NCBI GenBank assembly: GCA_018817025.1
Contig: JAHIUU010000006.1
Span: 70,831 to 134,830, forward strand
Direction of reading: 5' to 3'
Source of the DNA: Candidatus Babelota bacterium
GTDB lineage: Bacteria > Babelota > Babeliae > Babelales > JAHIUU01
Length of the DNA: 64,000 nt
Part shown: positions 29,207-38,898 of the stretch, in pieces
Layout: every line of letters begins with the position of its first letter
Position numbering within the stretch: the stretch's first letter is position 1
Made by a program: the position numbers and the translations under genes
Notes under the pieces: model-generated
What the model saw: only the letters and a program-made list of their open reading frames with translations
Told to the model about the DNA's origin: nothing
The model's database searches: none

Positions 29207-31441
29207 ATGATAAACAGATTTTCTTTAACCATTATAATCACGGCAAAAATACTCTCTTATTCTACAGCAGGCTCGGCAACAACCGATAACAGGCTTTTGC
29301 TTTCTTACACCAAAACACCACAGAAAGCAGCTTCTTTCGTACCCAGAAAGATGACAATTGCGCTTTTCGACACCTCACAAACCGATCGGTATTGCTACGA
29401 TCCTATGTTGCAAATCGCCCACGCCAACAACTTCGATATCGCCTACTATCCAGTCAGCAAGATTCTTGATACCCCGCTCGACGGCATCACCTTTGAAAAA
29501 CACGACTGTGCATTCTTCATCCTTTGTCCTGAATTTCTAAAAACAATGAATAGCTCGCCAGTCTCTCAAAAAATACTTTCTTTCATACAACACTTCTCAA
29601 AACTACCCAGCAAAATGACCTGCCTAATGTTCCCGCCAATCAAGCTGGAACACCAAAACCCCGTACAAATACTCTCTCCACTGTTCACAAAACTCGGCAT
29701 CACACCCTCCGTCCCACACGAAAAGAACGCCATGTTCCAGCAGCTAACAAATCGTTTTTTGCAGCTCCCCCTCGAGTACCGACCAATTCCCTACCACACC
29801 ACCCTATCACCACCGCGACTTAACAGCCCATCCTTCAATGTCGAACAAACACTGACCGGCAAAGCAACTCCGCTCGCACTTCTCCCCATGAAACAACAAC
29901 ATGACGCCGAAGAGCTCAAAAAACTTTTCCCACTCGGCATATATTGGTTCAACCACACCCGCAATAATCACCTCATTATTAGCAGCTCAAGTCTGCTAAA
30001 CTTTTCCGGGATCAGCGAAAACTTCAAACTTTGCCCTATGCAATTTCAAACAAGAAAAAAAGTCCACAACGCTCTCAACGAAACGATCTGGGAAATGTAT
30101 CAGGTTCTTGCAGACCAACACCAATACCAAGATATTGCCCAAGGCATCAACACAAAAAAAATAATTCAATCAAATAAAAACCCACTCCCAGAAACAATCG
30201 AACTCTTAGGAAATTATCAAACAATATCAAAAAAAATTAAGCCCAACAAAATCGCCTGGATGGAAATTGGCATCTTCTCCCCAAAACACAAAAATCAAAA
30301 GGAACAACAAAAAAAACTTATCAAATTCACACTCAATTCAAATCTTGATTATCTTTGGATTTCGCTCAACCCAAATCTCTACTATAGTCCAATCGTAAAC
30401 AACCTAGGAAGTCGAGAAGAATTCTTGCAAACTGTTGAACTTTTCACCGATGATCTAGCCGACCGAGCAAAGAAAAAAAAGATTGCCCCTCCAAAAATTT
30501 TGATCGGATTCGAGATTGCAAACAACCTATATGGACCTCGTATGCCCAAACAATTCGCTCACGACCTTTACGGAAACGCCTACAAAGACCTTCCCCAACC
30601 TCTTGATCAAGCGTTTTGGGATAACGAAGTAAAAACACCCCTCAAACTCTTTTTAGACGACTGGAAGGCCTTAAAACTAGCAGACTCTATCAAGATCGCC
30701 GGCGTGGTCGTCGACCTCGAAATGTACGGCAGAAAAACAACGGGACAGTTCCTACCAACCATGGGATTTGAACCGGAAACAATCGCCAAATTTTTGCAGC
30801 CACCCCTAGCAAACAGAATGAAACCAGAAATCTTTTCTCAATACCTCATGGATAACAAGCTCTTCTCAAGCTATTTTGAGTTTTTAGAAAAACAATCGAA
30901 AAAACTCGGAAAAGACCTTCGTGACTTCTTCCAAAAAACCATTCCTAACGGCGTAATCGCATGCTACGCACCTAACATCTCAATTGACTGGTTTTACAAA
31001 GGTCTCTATCAAGGGCTAAGTACCACAAAACAGCCTATGCACCTTTTCACCTTTAACTCAGAATTTCGGTCTCATGAAAAATGGCTAGCAAAAAATAATA
31101 TTCAAACCTATCACTCAAGCGTTCTCATGCTTTCAAAAGTAACAAGCGAAAAAGAATTCAAACTGGTCGATCATGTTCTCAAACACCATGACGGCGTCTG
31201 GCTCAACCGATTCTCACGCATTACCGAATCGTACCATCAAGACTGGTCAACACTCGAACAGACTCCCATGACAACAGAACAACGAAAACAATTTTCAATG
31301 TACCTCGCTAACCAACATGACAATCACGAGCAACCCGTCATACCTAATACCGACACCTCCACCTCGCTACCACAACTCGTTACCAGCAAAGCGACTAACT
31401 CTTGGCAAAATCCCTTTTATTTGCCGGCAGAAATAAAATAA
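29207..31441 (+). CDS. Large secreted protein of unknown function, possible TIM-barrel
   Basis: About 744 residues from ATG 29207 (GGGAGG site 10 nt upstream). It has a signal peptide (NRFSLTIIITAKILSYSTAGSA). The first ~300 residues contain alternating strands and helices, such as MTIALFDTSQ and HDCAFFILCPEFL. The second half contains strand-end motifs seen in glycosidase-like barrels: IAWMEIGIF, LDYLWISLNPN, ILIGFEIANN, IAGVVVDLEMYG, GVIACYAPN and MHLFTFNSE. The acidic residues at strand ends (MEIG, GFEIAN, DLEMY) would suit a hydrolase, but I cannot name a family. Confidence 0.75.
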   Translation: MINRFSLTIIITAKILSYSTAGSATTDNRLLLSYTKTPQKAASFVPRKMTIALFDTSQTDRYCYDPMLQIAHANNFDIAYYPVSKILDTPLDGITFEKHDCAFFILCPEFLKTMNSSPVSQKILSFIQHFSKLPSKMTCLMFPPIKLEHQNPVQILSPLFTKLGITPSVPHEKNAMFQQLTNRFLQLPLEYRPIPYHTTLSPPRLNSPSFNVEQTLTGKATPLALLPMKQQHDAEELKKLFPLGIYWFNHTRNNHLIISSSSLLNFSGISENFKLCPMQFQTRKKVHNALNETIWEMYQVLADQHQYQDIAQGINTKKIIQSNKNPLPETIELLGNYQTISKKIKPNKIAWMEIGIFSPKHKNQKEQQKKLIKFTLNSNLDYLWISLNPNLYYSPIVNNLGSREEFLQTVELFTDDLADRAKKKKIAPPKILIGFEIANNLYGPRMPKQFAHDLYGNAYKDLPQPLDQAFWDNEVKTPLKLFLDDWKALKLADSIKIAGVVVDLEMYGRKTTGQFLPTMGFEPETIAKFLQPPLANRMKPEIFSQYLMDNKLFSSYFEFLEKQSKKLGKDLRDFFQKTIPNGVIACYAPNISIDWFYKGLYQGLSTTKQPMHLFTFNSEFRSHEKWLAKNNIQTYHSSVLMLSKVTSEKEFKLVDHVLKHHDGVWLNRFSRITESYHQDWSTLEQTPMTTEQRKQFSMYLANQHDNHEQPVIPNTDTSTSLPQLVTSKATNSWQNPFYLPAEIK

Positions 31442-31486
31442 TTTATTATAAAACTTTGAACATCATAAAAACAGAAAGGTTAAACC

Positions 31487-31807
31487 ATGGCACTTACCAT
31501 CACCTCAGAAAATTTCGAAGCCGAGGTTCTTAAATCAGAAGTTCCTGTTGTCATCGATGTCTTTGCAACATGGTGCGGCCCTTGTCAACAAGTCGCCCCT
31601 ATCTTTGATGAGCTCGCAAAAGAGCTCGAAGGGACCTACAAACTCGTTAAAATAAATATAGATGACGAACGTGATATAGCAATCAACTACAATGTCTCAT
31701 CCATCCCAACATTCCTCTTTATCAAAGGCGGCGAACTTGTAAGCAAAGAGATGGGATACCACTCAAAAGAAGACTTGAAAAAGAAAATTGAGAAGGTTTT
31801 TGGATAG
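31487..31807 (+). CDS. trxA: Thioredoxin
   Basis: 106 residues, full length, with the redox motif WCGPC (Cys30 and Cys33), the buried Asp in VIDVFATWC and the cis-Pro in SSIPTFLFI. It is cytoplasmic, with no signal peptide. It reduces protein disulfides. An AAAGG site precedes the ATG, and the pseudopilin gene overlaps its end. Confidence 0.96.
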   Translation: MALTITSENFEAEVLKSEVPVVIDVFATWCGPCQQVAPIFDELAKELEGTYKLVKINIDDERDIAINYNVSSIPTFLFIKGGELVSKEMGYHSKEDLKKKIEKVFG

Positions 31808-32309
31808 GCGAGCCTTTTCACTTATCGAGCTTGTCGTTGCCTGCTTAATCCTATTTCTTGTTCTTTCTCTTTCGTTGCCTAGGCAAAATTTCTTAACAAA
31901 AAAAGTGGTGCAAAGCGAACTTAAAACGCTTCGCACCACAATTCATTATCTTCAACAAAAATCGATCGCAAGCAACACCACACAAACATTAACATTCTCT
32001 CTCGCAACAAACACGTACACATATCAACAAGCTAACAAAACTATAACACATACACTTCCACGCCAAGTAAAATTTGGCGCTCTAGCCCATACTCTAGGCC
32101 CACCAGCAAAACCGATCAGACCAATCACTCATGCGGTTTCTTTCACAAAAAACCGTATACTATTTCATCCCAACGGAACAATCTCTCCGGGCACAATCTA
32201 TCTGATTGATCGAAATAGAACAGTCATGTATGCAATAACCTGCTCAGTTGCACACGTTTCATTTCTTCGGTTCTATCAGTATGGGAATACCGGATGGGTT
32301 TTGGTATAA
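31788..32309 (+). CDS. GspH/FimT-type pseudopilin
   Basis: Up to 173 residues. The type III prepilin signature RRAFSLIELVVACLILFLVLSL lies near the N-terminus: a basic leader, cleavage before Phe, Glu at position 5 and a hydrophobic helix. The rest looks like the GspH/FimT beta fold (FSLATNTYTYQQ, FHPNGTISPG). Only TTG starts are available (31788 or 31800), both inside the thioredoxin gene, so the exact start is unsure. It implies a type II secretion or type IV pilus machine elsewhere in the genome. Confidence 0.8.
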   Translation: MRRFLDRRAFSLIELVVACLILFLVLSLSLPRQNFLTKKVVQSELKTLRTTIHYLQQKSIASNTTQTLTFSLATNTYTYQQANKTITHTLPRQVKFGALAHTLGPPAKPIRPITHAVSFTKNRILFHPNGTISPGTIYLIDRNRTVMYAITCSVAHVSFLRFYQYGNTGWVLV

Positions 32310-32319
32310 TTCAGATATC

Positions 32320-34719
32320 ATGAAAAAACGTTTCGCCAAACTGTTGCTTGGCCTCTCCCTCGGAATCATCCCAGCCCTATGGATCATTCAAAATAACAAA
32401 CACGTTAAACAGTTTGCTTTGAAGTCGATCATCAAACACTTGGAAGAAAAATGGAACGCTCACATCACCGTAAAGCGTGTTCACGTTAACTTTTTTACAG
32501 GTATTATTCATCTCGACCAACTAACCATCAAATCGAAAGCTATCGCCGACTGCATATGGACCTGTAAACACTGCGCTCTACACGTTATGCAACAACGTTC
32601 ACTGTACGACAAAAAAATCAGTCTTCATGTTGCGCTTACCGGAAACAAAATCGTAACCGAATATCGCAATAAGACCATTGGGCTGACAGAGCTCATTCGT
32701 GCTATATTTCTCTTTCAGTCAAATCGTTTCAATGCTCAATCGTTTTTGATCAACTCTGTCAATGTATCTATCAAAAACAATCCCGATGGGCCAAATCTCT
32801 CCTATAACGGCTCTCTCTTTTTCAAAAAAGATACCAGTAACCTCTGGCACGGACGAATCATTTCCAAAAACAGTTCCTTTTCTCTCGATAACAAACCGAT
32901 ATTCACTTCGATATCAGGGTTAACCCAATTCCACCAGCTACCAACTCCACTCCAAGCCCTTCAAACCAAGCTTGCGTACACCTTTCGGGCACCATCGCTC
33001 CATGGAAATGAACCATACTCACTCGCAGGAACTTGGGGCGACCAGAAAACAATAAAACTCAAAAATGAATCTGAAACAACAGTCTTGTCAATCGCCCCAA
33101 CGCAGGATGGTTTTTCTATAATGTTCGATATAAGCAGATCTCAACAGATTAAGTTGTCTGGAAAAATTCTGGCTAACCTAACCTCCCCCACGATCACGGG
33201 CTCGTATCAAACAGCTCTCTCTTTTGGCTCCAGGGGCACACCCATTTGCGGAACTTTTTGTCTTAGTTCGTCACAGCTCATCAGCTCCGGAAGCACAGGG
33301 TATGCAGATTACTTTGTTGCTTGCGATCTTCAAAAATCGTTTCCACTCACCAGAATACTTTTAAGAAAAAACAACAAAACAGTTGCTCTTTTAAAGCAAA
33401 AAAAAAACAGTCGCGTACTAACCGGATCAATCTCGTATCGATTCATTCAATCGTTTCTCCCGATAAAGCTACGACAGTGCTTACTTGGAAACCGAGGGGC
33501 GGTTAATCTTGAGATATCGTTCGAAGACCTTAATCGCCCAACAGGTACAATCTCACTTGTTGACGGCAAAATCCACGTCCCAGGAAACTATAACTTGATA
33601 ACCAACGTATCTGCAAAATTCTCATGTCACGTCCAGTCAAAAAAGCTTATTTTAAGTAATATCAATGTGGGTTTCCATAAGGGCTTAATCATATGCGACC
33701 GAGCAACACTATGCTGGAACAATTCGTACGAACCAACATTTATCCACGCACATGCACAAGCAACCGATCTTTTGCTTAACTGGAAAGATAACGTTTTCGC
33801 TTTTATCAATGGAAACTTCTTGGTGACAAAACCTTACATCGACAAACCAACACATATTTTTGGTGATGTGATTATAAAAAAATCTTTGCTCAAAGAAAGC
33901 CTCTTCTCAGAAGAAACGACATCTCACGAAGCCCAAAGCAGCATACTGCCAATTGGCCAAAACAAGCAGCCGATTTTCTTTGACCTCTCAATCTTAAGCG
34001 AACAAGAACTCTCGATAAAAACCCAATACTTGCAAACACGCGCAACAAGCGACCTACACGTCACATTTCAAACCCTTCCAGAAGGGATAACAACACCTCA
34101 AATTAGTGGCAATATTGCTCTGCGTCAGGGCACACTGACTTTTCCAAAACACACACTCTTTATTTCTTCAGGCAGAATAGACTTCATACCAACACAAATT
34201 AACAACCCGATGGTGAACTTGTTAGCAAAAAATAGAATTAAAAAATACCTGGTAAGTCTTCACGTTGCGGGGCCACTTCAACAACCAACAATATTTCTTG
34301 AGTCCAATCCCGAACTAACTGAAGAGCAAATTCTTGCGCTACTATTTGCCGGCTCAGAAACAATTTCTCTTCAGGCAAACCTTCCAGTAATTCTCATGCA
34401 AAACCTCCAGAAACTTATCTTTGGTAACAAGCAAGAACTTCCACCCGCACAGCAGTTCTTTAAAAAAATTACATCGCCACTCAAATATATTCAGGTAGCG
34501 CCAAATTTTACAGATCAATCTGGACGGGGTGGCGTGAAGGGAACAATCTCTATCGATATTAATAAGCGACTTCACGGACTTATTCAAAAGAATTTTACAC
34601 TGCAAGATGATCTTGCGTTTCAGATCGAATATTTCTTATCAGACGACTTCAACATCAAAGCAACGAAAGATGCGCGAGAGGATATTGGCGTAGAACTCGA
34701 GCTCGTATACAAAAAATAA
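32320..34719 (+). CDS. TamB-like envelope protein
   Basis: About 799 residues. I chose ATG 32320 because it gives an N-terminal membrane anchor (LLLGLSLGIIPALWII) and lies 10 bp after the pseudopilin stop. The body is a long beta-rich domain of the AsmA/TamB type. The last ~250 residues carry the DUF490 features ISGNIALRQGTLTFP, GRIDFIP, VAGPLQQPTIFLESNPELTEEQILALLFAG and a final amphipathic strand set. TamB proteins bridge the inner and outer membranes and carry lipids or aid outer-membrane assembly. It supports a double-membrane cell. Confidence 0.85.
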   Translation: MKKRFAKLLLGLSLGIIPALWIIQNNKHVKQFALKSIIKHLEEKWNAHITVKRVHVNFFTGIIHLDQLTIKSKAIADCIWTCKHCALHVMQQRSLYDKKISLHVALTGNKIVTEYRNKTIGLTELIRAIFLFQSNRFNAQSFLINSVNVSIKNNPDGPNLSYNGSLFFKKDTSNLWHGRIISKNSSFSLDNKPIFTSISGLTQFHQLPTPLQALQTKLAYTFRAPSLHGNEPYSLAGTWGDQKTIKLKNESETTVLSIAPTQDGFSIMFDISRSQQIKLSGKILANLTSPTITGSYQTALSFGSRGTPICGTFCLSSSQLISSGSTGYADYFVACDLQKSFPLTRILLRKNNKTVALLKQKKNSRVLTGSISYRFIQSFLPIKLRQCLLGNRGAVNLEISFEDLNRPTGTISLVDGKIHVPGNYNLITNVSAKFSCHVQSKKLILSNINVGFHKGLIICDRATLCWNNSYEPTFIHAHAQATDLLLNWKDNVFAFINGNFLVTKPYIDKPTHIFGDVIIKKSLLKESLFSEETTSHEAQSSILPIGQNKQPIFFDLSILSEQELSIKTQYLQTRATSDLHVTFQTLPEGITTPQISGNIALRQGTLTFPKHTLFISSGRIDFIPTQINNPMVNLLAKNRIKKYLVSLHVAGPLQQPTIFLESNPELTEEQILALLFAGSETISLQANLPVILMQNLQKLIFGNKQELPPAQQFFKKITSPLKYIQVAPNFTDQSGRGGVKGTISIDINKRLHGLIQKNFTLQDDLAFQIEYFLSDDFNIKATKDAREDIGVELELVYKK

Positions 34720-34724
34720 AAATC

Positions 34725-35366
34725 TCAAGTCATTTGGGGGTTCGGCTTTTGCAAAATTTCACGGCGACGCGTCCTCGTACGTTTCAACCCAACACCATCT
34801 CGCTGCCTACCAGCATCACGTTGCGGGTCTCTCAATCCATTCTCTCGCTGTGTAAGCAATTCGTTTCGCTCTTGCAGCAACGCATCACGTTCTTGCTGCA
34901 GCTTCTCTCGTTCCATATCAAATTTTTCTTTTACCTTCATAAACTGCTCTCTCTCTCCATCCAAGGCAGCCTTTTCCTTCTGCAAGCGCTCTGTAAAAAC
35001 CTCATCCTTCTTCATTTTCTTGTGAACCAGCAAAATCATCTTTTTCATCTTAGCCATCTTTGTTTTCATCTCTTCACTATCTCTTTTAAGCTGTTCGCCA
35101 CTTGTCAACTCTGCTCTCAACAACTGCTTGTATTTTTTCTTTTTTTCCACAAGGCCTTTAGAAAGTTCATGATACTTACCAAGTTGATCCAGAACAGAAA
35201 ATATAAGCGTTTGCGACCTTGGATGTGTTTTTTTGATTTTGATAAGATTATTTCCGATTTGGCGGTGGAGTACCTGCAACTTTTTCGTCCGCTCGCCACT
35301 GTGCCCCTGAAAAACAAACGCTATTAGAGCGATGCTTATCGCGTACAACAAAAGCTTTATTCTCAC
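34725..35366 (-). CDS. Secreted coiled-coil protein
   Basis: 213 residues from a GTG preceded by AGGGGAGAG. A signal peptide (IKLLLYAISIALIAFVFQGHSG) is followed by about 150 residues of Lys/Glu/Arg/Gln-rich heptad sequence (KMKKDEVFTERLQKEKAALD and similar) and a basic Arg-rich tail. No enzymatic motif. It is convergent with the TamB-like gene, with a 5-bp gap. Function unknown. Confidence 0.75.
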   Translation of the reverse strand: MRIKLLLYAISIALIAFVFQGHSGERTKKLQVLHRQIGNNLIKIKKTHPRSQTLIFSVLDQLGKYHELSKGLVEKKKKYKQLLRAELTSGEQLKRDSEEMKTKMAKMKKMILLVHKKMKKDEVFTERLQKEKAALDGEREQFMKVKEKFDMEREKLQQERDALLQERNELLTQRENGLRDPQRDAGRQRDGVGLKRTRTRRREILQKPNPQMT

Positions 35367-35466
35367 AGCTCTCTCCCCTGAAAATTTAATACTCGCGAAC
35401 GATTAACATATTTATCATATCGTTATACATTACAGGTATCAAATCTTTACAAAAAAGGAGAGAATT

Positions 35467-36120
35467 ATGCAAGCACCCTGTAAAACACCACACCTTCTAC
35501 TACTACTATTTCTTGCGCTCATACCAACTTCTTTCGCCTTTTCAAAATCGATCGTCCTTTTTTCACCGGACGACAAACCAACAAAACATCTCATCCAAAA
35601 CATAGCTGAAGCAAAAACAAGAATTTATGCTGCAATATACATGCTCACAGACAAAAAAATAGCTCTAGCATTAATCGAAGCAAAAAAAAGAGGCCTCGAC
35701 ATTCAACTCATCACCGACTCAGCAAGTGCTGAAAGTCCATACGGAAAAGTCTTGCTCCTAAGAGCCAACGGGGTTGAAACCAGCGTGTTCTGGACATTAA
35801 CAGACAACCAAAACAAGTTCAATCCGCTCATGCACCATAAGTTTGCCATCATCGATAACAACGTCTGGACCGGCTCATTCAACTGGACCATCTCTGCCAA
35901 CACTAACAATCAAGAAAACGTCATATACACGGATGAAAAAGAAGTGTGTGATAAATACCTAGCCCAATTTGAAAAACTAAAACAACGTTGCATCGCCATG
36001 AACGAAAAGAAAAAACATTTGCAAAAACAAGCAGAGGCACAAGTCAAAGCTCCATCGAGACCACTACGAGGCAACCGACCGAAAGCTAGGCGTGCAAAAA
36101 GTTGGCCGCGATTTTGCTGA
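35467..36120 (+). CDS. Secreted single-domain phospholipase D/Nuc-type nuclease
   Basis: 217 residues with a signal peptide (LLLLLFLALIPTSFAFS). One HKD motif is at residues 123-139: HHKFAIIDNNVWTGSFN, with the H-x-K-x4-D pattern and the GSxN that follows. Single-HKD proteins of this size (bacterial Nuc, mitochondrial PLD6) act as dimers on DNA or phospholipids. The C-terminal ~40 residues are basic. A strong AAAGGAGAG site precedes the ATG. Substrate is not known; host phospholipid or DNA are options. Confidence 0.9.
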   Translation: MQAPCKTPHLLLLLFLALIPTSFAFSKSIVLFSPDDKPTKHLIQNIAEAKTRIYAAIYMLTDKKIALALIEAKKRGLDIQLITDSASAESPYGKVLLLRANGVETSVFWTLTDNQNKFNPLMHHKFAIIDNNVWTGSFNWTISANTNNQENVIYTDEKEVCDKYLAQFEKLKQRCIAMNEKKKHLQKQAEAQVKAPSRPLRGNRPKARRAKSWPRFC

Positions 36121-36151
36121 AGAAAAAAGAGTGGATCACAAAGCCATTGCT

Positions 36152-36922
36152 TTACTCGCCAGTACTTCTCCAATTATCGAACCAACGCGTTAATCGCTCC
36201 AAAATCGTCGATACTTTTTCGGGGGAAGCTTTTTCTAATCTTTCACGAATAATCTGTTTCTTTCGCTTTTTTTCGACCTCAGTATGTTTTTTAAGAAGAG
36301 AAACAACGTTTTCACGATAATTTTTATCATCCTCGCCGTTAGAAAGATGTTCTTTTGCAAAAGCAAACGCATCCTGCTTAAGCTTACTATCTTTAATTTC
36401 TGGGTTCGCCCTATTCTCAAGAAGAAACTCTATTATATCTATATAATCTTCTTTCTTCTCGTCATCCGCCTCGCTGAGACCAAAAATAGTCTTGTGTAGA
36501 GGGGTATAGCCAGAATCGCCTATAGCATTAACATGCGCATTTTGTTTGGAAATAAGAAAGATAACAACCATAAGCCCGCCTGCAGAAGCTGCCCTATGCA
36601 AAAGGGTATCCCTTTGATCTATGATTTCGTCAACCTTGAACTCTTCACGGCTACTGAGAAGTTCTTTATATTTGTTCAGTAAGAGTTCGACCTTTCCAAC
36701 AGAATGTTGTTCATCTTCAACTTCTTTGCCAATCTCATTCCAATAATTAACTTGCTCTTTTCCCTTCACCCCTTTTCTTGCAAAACTTTCCGGATTGACC
36801 AACTCAAATAGTTTCTGTACAACCAGCCTCTTCTTTACACCTGGCCCCAACTCACCATATCCAACACCACTCGTACAACAAAAAATAAAACATAATAGGA
36901 AAAAACCCTTGAAAGTCTTCAT
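36152..36922 (-). CDS. Secreted ankyrin-repeat protein A
   Basis: 256 residues with a signal peptide (KGFFLLCFIFCCTSGVGYG). It has a helical N-terminal part, then about three ankyrin units: DTLLHRAASAGGLMVVIFLI, GYTPLHKTIFGLSEADD and DIIEFLLENRANPEIKD. A basic coiled tail follows (TEVEKKRKKQIIRERLEKA). Ankyrin units mediate protein binding. Export suggests an envelope or host target. It is convergent with the PLD gene. Confidence 0.88.
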   Translation of the reverse strand: MKTFKGFFLLCFIFCCTSGVGYGELGPGVKKRLVVQKLFELVNPESFARKGVKGKEQVNYWNEIGKEVEDEQHSVGKVELLLNKYKELLSSREEFKVDEIIDQRDTLLHRAASAGGLMVVIFLISKQNAHVNAIGDSGYTPLHKTIFGLSEADDEKKEDYIDIIEFLLENRANPEIKDSKLKQDAFAFAKEHLSNGEDDKNYRENVVSLLKKHTEVEKKRKKQIIRERLEKASPEKVSTILERLTRWFDNWRSTGE

Positions 36923-37017
36923 AACAATTCCCCCCGTAAAAACAAAGCGACCCCTCTTCTATAATAATTTTAACAAATTGGCACCTAGCAAAAGAAGAAA
37001 TTCGATTAAGTAGCGAG

Positions 37018-38880
37018 CTAGAAACTCTTTTTCATTGCGACATGCACCTGCCTGACTTCTTCAACAGAAGCTTCGTTCTCCAACGTCGACACATCGCCAA
37101 TCTCCTCGCCACACGCGATAGCCTTCAAAATTCTCCTCATGATCTTGCCCGAGCGAGTCTTTGGCAGCGAATCAACAAAATAGATATCCCGTGGCTTGGC
37201 AATCGGTCCCATCAAGTGACGAATACTCGCAACTATCTCACGCTTCGTTTCCCCATCCGGCTCAACGCCCTTACGCAGCGTCACAAACAGCACAACCGCC
37301 TGGCCCTTGATATCATCAGGAACGCCAACCACCGCCGCCTCAGCAACACTGAATGCCGCAACCGCCGCACTCTCAATCTCAGCCGTCCCCAAGAGATGGC
37401 CCGCAACATTGAGCGCCTCATCCGATCGCCCAAGCAACCAAAAATAACCATCATCATCTTTTATTGCAAAGTCACCAGGATAATACATGCCTGAAAACTT
37501 CGACCAATAAACCTGCCTGTATCGTTCAGGGTCACCGTATACCCCGATCAACATGCCAGGCCACGGCTGCTTGATCACTAAGTAACCCTTCGTATTAGCC
37601 GGAACCGAAATCCCATAAGCATCAACGATGTCAACATCGATCCCCGGTAACGCAAACGTTGCTGAACCTGGCTTGAGATCGACTAGGTTCTGCGCGGACG
37701 GCGACAGCATAAACCCGCCGGTCTCCGTCTGCCACCATGTATCGATAATGGGACACCGTCCACCACCAATGTGCTCGTGATACCAGGACCACACCTCAGG
37801 ATTGATCACCTCGCCAACACTACCAAGCACTCTCAAGCTCGACAAATCGTGTTTTTTAATCGTCTCGGTCCCATGTCGCATGAACATGCGCAACGCCGTT
37901 GGCGACGTATAAAAAATAGAAATTTTGTATTTTTCGATAAGCTGCCACCAACGATCAATCGTAGGATACGTGGGCCCACCCTCATATACCACACTGGTCG
38001 TACCGTTCATCAACGGTGCATAGGTCACAAACGAATGGCCCGTAATCCAGCCAACATCAGCCGTACACCAATAAACAGAATCTTCTTGAGGGTTAAATGC
38101 TTTATTAAAAACAGAGTTGATATATGTCAGGTAACCACCGGTTGAATGAACAATCCCCTTGGGCTTGCCGGTCGTCCCGGAGGTGTAAAGAATAAAAAGT
38201 GGATGAGTTGCATCGACAGGCTCTGGTGCAACATAGTCATCTGCTGCCTCAAGAATATTCTGGAATAACAGATCGCGTTTTTCATGAAGAACAATCGACT
38301 CATTTGTTCGCTTGATCACAAAAACATGCTCGACGAAAACATCTCCCTCGAGCGCAATATCAACCACATTTTTAATTGGAATCAACTTCCCTTGTCTCTT
38401 GCCAAAATCTGCCGTAATAACAAAACGCGCTTTCGCATCTCTAATCCGATCGGCAAGCGCACTGCTCCCAAACGCAGAGAAAACCACCGAGTGAATCGCC
38501 CCCAGACGTGCACAAGCGAGCATTGCTATGAGCGCTTGTGGAATCATCGGCAAATACAAAACTACACGGTCACTTTTTCTCATACCGTTCTTCTTGAGCG
38601 CCGAAGCAAAACGATTAACCTCGTGATACAATTGCGCATAAGTAAACGGGATCGTCTCGCCGTCTTCGCCTTCCCAGTGTATTGCAACTTTATTCTCCCG
38701 CTCGGTGCCCATATGCACATCAAGACAGGCGTATGAAGCGTTCAGCGTACCACCAGCAAACCATTTCGCAAACGGTTCATTCCATTCCAAAACAGAATTC
38801 CATGGCTCAAACCATGGAATTCTGTTTGCCTCAAGCTCCCAATACCCTTTTACATCTGAGATAACCGGCGTTTTCTTCAC
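37018..38880 (-). CDS. acs: Acetyl-CoA synthetase
   Basis: Makes acetyl-CoA from acetate, ATP and CoA. About 620 residues with the adenylation core YTSGTTGKPKGIVH, DTWWQTETGG and the C-terminal PKTRSGKIMRR, whose Lys is the usual acetylation switch. The N-terminal domain (WFEPWNSVLEWNEPFAKWFAGG) is typical. I favour the GTG at 38880, preceded by GGGGA; a TTG at 38898 adjoins the upstream stop without such a site. It could feed the mevalonate genes of this window. A 16-bp perfect inverted repeat (38790-38827) lies near the 5' end. Confidence 0.94.
   Translation of the reverse strand: MKKTPVISDVKGYWELEANRIPWFEPWNSVLEWNEPFAKWFAGGTLNASYACLDVHMGTERENKVAIHWEGEDGETIPFTYAQLYHEVNRFASALKKNGMRKSDRVVLYLPMIPQALIAMLACARLGAIHSVVFSAFGSSALADRIRDAKARFVITADFGKRQGKLIPIKNVVDIALEGDVFVEHVFVIKRTNESIVLHEKRDLLFQNILEAADDYVAPEPVDATHPLFILYTSGTTGKPKGIVHSTGGYLTYINSVFNKAFNPQEDSVYWCTADVGWITGHSFVTYAPLMNGTTSVVYEGGPTYPTIDRWWQLIEKYKISIFYTSPTALRMFMRHGTETIKKHDLSSLRVLGSVGEVINPEVWSWYHEHIGGGRCPIIDTWWQTETGGFMLSPSAQNLVDLKPGSATFALPGIDVDIVDAYGISVPANTKGYLVIKQPWPGMLIGVYGDPERYRQVYWSKFSGMYYPGDFAIKDDDGYFWLLGRSDEALNVAGHLLGTAEIESAAVAAFSVAEAAVVGVPDDIKGQAVVLFVTLRKGVEPDGETKREIVASIRHLMGPIAKPRDIYFVDSLPKTRSGKIMRRILKAIACGEEIGDVSTLENEASVEEVRQVHVAMKKSF
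38790..38827. repeat. Perfect 16-bp inverted repeat inside the acs 5' region
   Basis: Arms 38790-38805 and 38812-38827 flank a 6-nt loop. It covers about codons 18-31 of acs and would form a stable mRNA hairpin close to the start. Confidence 0.85.
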
Positions 38881-38898
38881 AAGCGAGTCCCCGTACAA

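Noticed and set aside
34734..35327. 197-aa plus-strand ORF rich in Leu/Phe
   Set aside because: It is the antisense of the Lys/Glu-rich coiled-coil gene.
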